64,000 nt of DNA from Roridomyces roridus (lineage: Eukaryota > Basidiomycota > Agaricomycetes > Agaricales > Mycenaceae). Numbering within the stretch: the first letter of the stretch is position 1; the number at the start of each line of letters is the position of its first letter. The position numbers and the translations under genes were made by a program. The notes beneath the pieces are model-generated. The model worked only from the letters and a program-made list of their open reading frames with translations, did not search any database and had not been told where the DNA came from. This document shows, piece after piece, positions 57,899 to 64,000 of this stretch. Location: NCBI GenBank assembly GCA_029378245.1, contig JARKIF010000005.1, positions 868,001 through 932,000 on the forward strand, in the 5' to 3' direction.

Positions 57899-59531
57899 AT
57901 GGACAACGACCTCAAATGCAATGTCCTCACCTGTCGTCGTCCGCTCACAGACAAGGTGAGTCGCTGGGCTTGCTGACGCGCCGTCTCAAGAGATCTAGGC
58001 CGTTGTGACCACCTGTATGTCCTTTTGTGTCGCTGCCAAAACCAGTCCTCAATCGCCCCAGGCTCTCATATCTTTTGCGTGGATTGCGCCAACAAGCTTT
58101 TCAACTCGTCCCGACTTTGCCCTGGCGCGTCTAATCTCTTCCTTTATCTCAAAAAAGCTGACGCGCAAACAGCTTGTGAAACGACTCTCTCTGAACCGTG
58201 AGGCCGCCAAGAATTGTTGGATACATTCTCACCATCCTTCTCCCCAGTGACGACGTGGTTGTAAGCACGAGCTCTATTTCCAAAGCGTTCGTTGAGCCCT
58301 CACAAGATCTGCTCCTTGCATCCCTCAAACGACTACAAAACAGCAAGTACCGCGCCCATACATTATTCCTCACTCACTTTCCCTTTCAAGTCTGTTCTTT
58401 CTGGGTTAACCCCGTCCATCATTCTTGAAATATGTAGTCGGTTTGTCCGTCCCTGGTGGCATCCTGCACAAATGACCGAAACACTGTAGCGCAATATCAT
58501 TCTGGCAATATCAGTCCCACCAAGAAAAGTAGAAACCTTTTCGATGGTGGTATCCGTTAACCTTCTTCTAGTTCATTCCAGCAGGCCGTGGTGCGCAACA
58601 TCAACGACAAGAACGCGCAATTGCAGAAACAACTAGATAATGTCGTTCGTGAAGCCAACGGTGAAATCAACCTACTGAGCAATAAGAATGCCGGTAGGTC
58701 TATTACGAAATCCTTAGCACTTTTCATCTCATCCCTGTTCAAGAACTCGAGCGTGATTTGGAGCTGGAACGTCGCAAAGTGCGGGATCTGCAAGATGCAG
58801 GGCGCGAACGCGACAAGGAATATCAGAAACTCAAGGTGAGGCCGAACTCGACACGATGAGTTAGTGGTTTCCCTTCTCCCTTCTTCAGGCTCAGCACGAC
58901 AAAATCAAACGCAAGGCACTCCTCGCTCCCAACGCGACGGCTGGTTCCGGCGGAAGCGATGACCAGCAGCACAAACAACTCCGCACATTGTCAAATCCTC
59001 TCCCGTTGAACGGCATGGTTGATGGGGTAACTTGCAAAGCTCAGACTATTGGACGTTCCCATGACCAGATAATCCGCAGATTCAACGCACACCCCTCGTC
59101 AACCGCACTGGCGCGTCCTTTGCAAGTAATCAACACACCGCCGGTTGGGGCCCGCAGCAGCAACAGCAGCATGTCCAGCATCAGACCTCACGACGCGCGC
59201 CAACTCATCGCCAGCCATTCGCCGGGCAGACCGAACGCGCTGCTTACCAGCCTGGCCACACCTCTGATCGGTCTGCGGGAAGCTTGAATGAGGTCGAGAA
59301 TATGTTGATGGCTGGTCAGCAACAGCAGCAACCCCGCCCTGCAGTCACAAATGCGGGCTGGTCCACAGCACCCACGCCCAGAACGCGTTCAATCCCACGA
59401 GGCACGCAATCCCTCTTTTGGTGTCCGCTAAACGTGTTACTCACAAGAACTTGCTTTTATCAGTTTTCGCCCCTCAAACCAACCAACGCATGCCAGGTGG
59501 ATTCCGTCCCGCGGGCGTTCCCCGAAGTTAG
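57899..59531 (+). CDS. HEI10/CCNB1IP1-like RING E3 ligase
   Basis: A putative SUMO/ubiquitin ligase of the Zip3/HEI10 group that designates meiotic crossovers. The N-terminal RING is LKCNVLTCRRPLTDKAVV, then TTCSHIFCVDCANKLFNS and SRLCPACETTLSEP. Next are LHPSNDYKTSVLSGLTPSII, ISFWQYQSHQENSFQQAVVR, and a coiled coil (NAQLQKQLDNVVREANGEIN, LERDLELERRKVRDLQD). A Gln/Pro/Ser-rich tail ends near RMPGGFRPAGVPRS. About eleven tiny introns are present, two with GC donors (58125-58172, 58343-58390). The last intron could not be made to fit all frames, so the 3' end is uncertain. Confidence 0.82.
58125..58172 (+). other. GC-AG intron in the HEI10-like gene (first)
   Basis: The exon ends TGCCCTG, then gcgcgtctaa to aaacag (48 nt). 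Joining completes the RING: SRLCPACETTLSEP. Confidence 0.75.
58343..58390 (+). other. GC-AG intron in the HEI10-like gene (second)
   Basis: The exon ends TACAAAACA, then gcaagtaccg to ttcaag (48 nt). Joining gives NDYKTSVLSGLTPSIILEIC. Confidence 0.8.
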
Positions 59532-59673
59532 TATTGTTATCAGATTGCAAAAAAGTGTACAATTGGCTCGCAGCCTTGACGTTGAAACTATGGAGTGTAC
59601 AGTAAATTAGCATAGCATAGCATTTCCGCGGAATAAATGTGTAAAATAGATCATCATCTCATCGAATCAGTAC

Positions 59674-62504
59674 TCAGTCGCGACGGAGCGTCCCGTTCTT
59701 CTCATCCTCTAGGTATTGCCCAATAGCCACGATGTCTTGTCCGCATCGCCTCAGATAGCCCGCAAGAACTGTGCGATCCGCCTGCGGTAGCAGGTCCGCG
59801 AGCTTGTCCACCTGCCGATCAAAATCAGGGCTCCCCCTGCTGGCCCCGCTGACCGTGCTCCGCGCTTCAGACGACGACGAAGTGCTGGGAGTAAACAACG
59901 ACGGCCGGCGAGACATGTGGTCCGACACCGACATGGACGCGTTTGATGAAAACGGCGATCCCGCCATTATGCTTTGTGTTCGCATCGCGCGGTTTGGGGG
60001 CGCTCGTGGGCCACCTGGTACCACCGGAGCATTGGTTAGGACCACAGGCCGCGGGTTGTTTTTCACGGCCGGCGGAGGCTTGACGAGCCGTGTCGTCGTG
60101 GCCGATCCCAAGGCCAAGGCCATGGGATTGGGCCTCTCTTTCTTGCTCATACTGGACTTGCGTCCAAGAGAGGAGAAAAAAGTGCCCGCCTTGGAGGAGG
60201 GCGTGGGACTCGTCGCGCCTAGCATACGCATAGAAGAGGGCAGCACATTGGCCCCGGTACCCCGGGGAGAAAGTGCGGGGTAAGGGATGGTGGGGGCAGT
60301 TGGAGCGATATCGGCAGGCTTGGTGGATAAATCAGTGGCCACCATGGCATCGGGGCGGCGGGGGAAAGTTGCCTCTGATTGCATGGACGATCGCGAAACA
60401 TGTCGGACCTGAGAGCGAGGCGTGGTCGGCGAAAACGCTGCACGTTGGTTGCTTGGAATGGATACTGGTAAAAACAAATCTCAGTATTCATTGGGATCGA
60501 TTCAACGGGAGCGTACCTCGGAAGTGCGCGTCCAAGACCCATTTGCTCAAGCCACAATCATGCACATAGAGCTCGTTGATTTTTTGGGCATACAATGCAC
60601 AACGTTCCTGCGCACTTTTCCGAGTGACGATATCGGCGCAACTCATTGCTGGAGGATTTCGTGAGATAGACTTGACGAGAGGTGCACGGGTCGGGAGAGG
60701 GACAACAGACGCCGGCGGAGAAGATGGGCCGCGACTCCGATAACTAGACGACCGACTGAGAGAATTGTGGGACGGTGATGGCGTGCGAGGTAGCGATGAA
60801 AAGCGCTTGAAATTAGCGGTCAGACTGTTTCTAAGGCTCTTGGGTGGCGGGCTCGGAGTTGCACCATGGCCGTCCCCCCGTTCATGAGACTGTCGCGGCG
60901 AGAATGATTCCCATGAAACATGGTCTTGTGACTCCACCTCATCCGAATATGAAGGGGACGCTGTCAAGTCGCGACTGACGTATGTCCATTCTTCAGCAGG
61001 GGACCGTTCAGGCAGGGTCTCCATTTGTGGTGCAGAGGAAACGGCGGGAGACTCCTTGCTGACAGCTGGAATCATACCGTCAATCGCGGGGGCTACCGGT
61101 GGCGGAGCTGGGCTGTATTCTGAGGGACTAGTGGACGGCGTAGTTGATATGGTGGAGGGTGAAAATGCTCCTTCCCGACGATGGAGTGTTCTGTACAATT
61201 CTCAGAATGGTACTCTGTAGCAGAGAACAAAGAGACATACTCCTCTTCTCCTGAGCTTGTGACATCGATTGGCGGGGCAGGCGAGATGGATCGAGACGTG
61301 GATGGTGACGAGGAACCGCTCGAAAGGACGGCAGAAACGGAAGCGAGATGATCGCCCTTCCGCCGCGGGGGAGGCGAATGCATCCGTGGCGGTCGTGGTG
61401 GTGGAGGGCTGGATGGATCAATATTAACTATCGCGCGAGGTGGTGCTGGCAAGGGACCGGCGATGGCATGTACGCCTGTAGAAATATAAGCAAGGGGTTG
61501 GGAATGACCAAAGGGGAAACGCGCCTGGTTGATAGTGGAGATACGCGGACAATGGAAGAGGGGAGGCAGAACGCGGCTCTACTACCTGCAGAGCCGGACT
61601 GTGGCGGTCGAAAGTTGAACTGCCCACGCGTAATGACGCGTCAGGGCCGAGATTGACAACGACTGGGGACGCGACGGGGACATGAATGTCCTTGGGCTGG
61701 CCAATCTCGGGGGTGTGCACGGATATGTCCGTTGAACGGCGTTTTGGAGGAGGGAAAAGGGGTGAGCAGTTGGCAGGGGTCGATGCTCGGGAGGAGTGGG
61801 GCTCCTGGAAGATGGGTGGGACAGGTAGGAGAGTCTCGCTCGTAATTTGCAAACGAGGCTTTCTCGGCGACTGGACCGCCGATGTGCCCACGATACCCAC
61901 GTCGCGTGAAGACTTTGTCCTCAGCGGGTGACTGGCTGCTTCGGAGGCGGAACGGTTGTGTGTCTTGTCCTTTGTCGTCTCTTCGGAGCGCGGAATGGGA
62001 GGAGCGGAGGAGGGTTGTGAAAGATAGGCGTAAGAATTGGGCGAAGCATCTGGAGGTGCAACCAGCGCAAGTCCGTCGAGACGCGTCTCCAGACCACGCC
62101 GTGCCCTGACAGAACTTGTCTTTGGTTCTGACTCCTGAACAGTGTCCATCTGAACGATAGCAAGCCGCCTTCTATCAGAGCCCCCTGCCGAGGGGGCACT
62201 GGCGCGTCGCGTGGAAGACTGGACCTGTGGCTCAGAATGATCTGACCCCGAGGAGTAATCTGAGGACGACGTGGAGCCCGAGTCTCCCGACAGAGTCCTG
62301 CGGTGGTGGTGTGGGCGTGTTGGGTAGCCTATGCCCTGGTCGGCGAGGGGAGACTGGTAATAGGACATGAGGAGTTCGGTTTCTTGGCGGGCCAGTTGGG
62401 GCCGTGCGATGGCGGAACCAGCTGCGTCTATTATATGGGTGAGCATGGTTCAGGGTAAGATGGAAAGAGATATTTGTACCAGACTGGCCCGCAGTGACTG
62501 CCAT
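59674..62504 (-). CDS. disordered protein with C-terminal CUE-like domain
   Basis: The start MAVTAGQSDAAGSAIARPQL is followed by several hundred Ser/Pro/Arg-rich, probably disordered residues (HHHRRTLSGDSGSTSSSDYS, SLPRTPSPSHNSLSRSSSYR). Conserved-looking islands are AQERCALYAQKINELYVHDC, GLSKWVLDAHFRG and the C-terminal helical block DFDRQVDKLADLLPQADRTV, LAGYLRRCGQDIVAIGQYLE. The last has the size and shape of a CUE or UBA ubiquitin-binding fold. About four introns are present; one junction near 61490-61590 could not be resolved in frame. The function is not known; a ubiquitin- or trafficking-linked adaptor is a guess. Confidence 0.65.
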
Positions 62505-63029
62505 GGTTGGTCCCTAAAGAGAAAGTGATCTGCTGTATGTATGTGATTGCTCTGCTCGTCATACACAACTTCCATCTGCCTCATGTTCCTTGCTACCCAT
62601 GTCCTCGGAATGCTGCTCCTCTTGCCCGACTGTGCCCCCTCCGCCATTCTACTAGTGTCGTCAAGGAACGGCGTGAAACAACCGAATGCATATAGAATTC
62701 CCGCTTGGTATTCATCCGTGGCGACGCCTGTGTTTCAACTCTGTGCTTGCTCTACGCGTCCACATACCATTGGTGCTGTCCGTTAGCGATGCCTAATTGC
62801 AGCAAATGGAGAACGACTAAATCCTCTCCTCGGCTTTTGGATTCGGGCTAGCTCTTAGCCCGTAGCTTTCCTTGTTACACTCCTATTGCCGCCGGGTACT
62901 CATGCGAGCTGGAGGACTGTAGATTTGCCACATTGTAATCTAGAGTAGTTCTCGCAGAATAAACACTTTTCACTTGACGAGCCCGGGCAGTGTGTACGGC
63001 ATTTCCTATTGCGTCTCGCCATCATCGAC
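62505..63029. other. 525-bp divergent intergenic region with a small hairpin
   Basis: This lies between the CUE gene start and the SND2 start. A perfect 7-bp stem with a 5-nt loop, CGGGCTA-GCTCT-TAGCCCG, sits at 62844-62862. No T-run follows and the folding does not extend to a tRNA. No TATA box near the SND2 ATG and no gene is supported. Confidence 0.4.
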
Positions 63030-63729
63030 ATGGCGAACGCGTCGCAGAAACGAATCGGTGTGCTCTATCCCTTTCTCCGATGTCCTCATCTCACAGATAC
63101 CATTCAAGCAAGCCAAAATGATACCACCGTCAAGACTCTCAGAATGGGCATGATTCTGCCGACGATTATTTCCTTGCTCTTGCGTCTCTTGTTCAGAAGA
63201 GCCTCCCTGCCGCCCTCCAAAGGCTCCCTGTTCCTCTACACGGCTACCTTCTTCCCGTCGTTTTTCCTCTCCAACTACCTCATCAAAATTGGGACCACCA
63301 AGCGCGACCCGAATGGGACGTTAATCTCCTCCGGTGAAGACCTCAGCCAGGCTGGCGTCACAGAGTGGTGTTTCGACATATTATATGTCACATGCAAGTC
63401 GACGCGTTTATATGCTATCCTCTATCTAAATATTTCAAGGGGTCTGCCAGATTGGTTCTGGTGCATTCGGAGAGTGGTTTTGGTGGCTGTATCTGGTCGT
63501 GAGTCCCGCGTTTGTATTTGGGAACAAGTTGACATCAATGCCCCAGATCCCGCTCTACGCTGTGTATAAGCTGTGGACGTCGGTCATCTCGCCTTTCGTC
63601 CTCGGCAGGTCTGCCCCGGTTGCACCAGAGACTGATGCTCCAGAGTCGACGAGCAAGCGCCAAGAGAAACTGCGAAAACGCAGCGAACGCGGGGACGCCC
63701 GTGTAAAGGCACAACCGGGAAGAAAATAA
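63030..63729 (+). CDS. SND2: Snd2/TMEM208 ER-targeting protein
   Basis: ER membrane component of the SRP-independent targeting route. The start MANASQKRIDTIQASQNDTT is followed by hydrophobic segments (MILPTIISLLLRLLF; GSLFLYTATFFPSFFLSNYL). Then come KIGTTKRDPNGTLISSGEDL, TEWCFDILYVTWVCQIGSG, a third membrane stretch (GEWFWWLYLIPLYAVYKLW) and a basic tail ending ARVKAQPGRK. Three introns are present; the middle one (63394-63439) has a GC donor. The topology and the 'SSGEDLSQAGVTEW' block match TMEM208/Snd2. Confidence 0.9.
63394..63439 (+). other. GC-AG intron in SND2
   Basis: The exon ends TATGTCACAT, then gcaagtcgac to tttcaag (46 nt). Joining gives DILYVTWVCQIGSGAFGEW. Confidence 0.85.
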
Positions 63730-63758
63730 TACTCTTATTGTAGCAGTACAGCGAATAA

Positions 63759-64000
63759 CTAGAACTCTTCGGAGGGAATGTTCGGATCCGGCGATGAATT
63801 GGAATCCTGCCTTCGTTCCGCGGGCGGCCATGGCTGTGGATGTCAGTCCATAGTCCGGTGTATAAAGTGGACATACCTGTTCACCGTTCCCCGCCGCTGG
63901 GGGCATCATACTGGGAGCTGTTGGGCTAGGAGAACCGGGCCTCAACATCTTCTTGAGATAGTCTCGGACAGTGGTTGCCACGAGATGGTGGTCATCCTGG
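63759..64000 (-). CDS. 3' end of an unrecognised gene (partial)
   Basis: The gene runs off the window at 64000. The visible C-terminus reads DHHLVATTVRDYLKKMLRPG, a Ser/Pro-rich linker (SPSPTAPSMMPPAAGNGEQ), one intron (about 63836-63878), then PWPPAERRQDSNSSPDPNIP and SEEF before TAG (63759-63761). The first part looks like the last helix of a folded domain. I cannot name the family. It converges on SND2 with 29 bp between stops. Confidence 0.55.

Noticed and set aside
62780..62880. A tRNA gene around the 62844 hairpin
   Set aside because: No acceptor stem pairing, no D-loop or T-loop box sequences around the hairpin.

Overview
The window is nuclear DNA from a filamentous basidiomycete fungus. 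It holds about 32 protein genes in 64 kb, nearly all split by many tiny spliceosomal introns (mostly 45-52 nt). The fungal markers are the alpha-aminoadipate lysine gene LYS12, a mitochondrial CP-motif ALA synthase, SAGA Spt8, the STRIPAK subunit Far11 and a WG-rich CcmS-related protein. Intron size, gene density and protein wording suggest Agaricomycetes, perhaps close to Rhizoctonia/Ceratobasidium; that placement is an inference. I see no transposon, rRNA, tRNA or CRISPR array.

Layout. 1-8.8 kb: end of acetylornithine aminotransferase (ARG8), ALA synthase (HEM1), then three minus-strand genes (SPT8, MCM4, a WKF-domain protein). 8.9-16.5 kb: splicing factor PRP6 (+), ARL1 (-), CDT2/DTL (-), and divergent LYS12 (+). 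16.6-26 kb, all plus: a WG/Q-rich CcmS-related protein, a membrane-anchored coiled-coil protein and a large coiled-coil GAR (Gas2) protein. 26-31 kb: C2H2 factor (-), Cyc2/cytochrome-b5-reductase-like flavoprotein (+), membrane kinase-like protein (+), dihydroorotase URA4 (-). 31-46 kb: kinesin-8 (+), EMP24 p24 receptor (-), RanBP1 (+), mitochondrial ClpX (-), cactin (+), an unrecognised gene (+), ubiquitin E1 UBA1 (+). 46-64 kb: PHO80-type cyclin (-), FAR11 (+), forkhead factor (+), DRE2 (+), BCD1 (+), MED18 (-), HEI10-like RING protein (+), CUE-domain protein (-), SND2/TMEM208 (+) and the 3' end of an unknown gene (-).

The genes are housekeeping (replication, splicing, ubiquitin, amino acid, haem and pyrimidine synthesis, trafficking) and do not form one pathway or a secondary-metabolite cluster. 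Several pairs are divergent over very short spacers (33 bp twice, 59 bp, 87 bp), and BCD1 and MED18 converge so tightly that their stop codons share a CTAG.

Two patterns cut across genes. First, the left 29 kb carries at least 20 one-base frame breaks in conserved genes (HEM1, SPT8, MCM4, PRP6, CDT2, the GAR gene), while the right 35 kb has only one clear case (DRE2). Consensus errors are the simplest reading. Second, ten introns are best explained with GC-AG ends, a high share of the roughly 150 introns I could place by eye. All boundaries were found by reading, without alignment or RNA data. Gene coordinates are start codon to stop codon and include introns.
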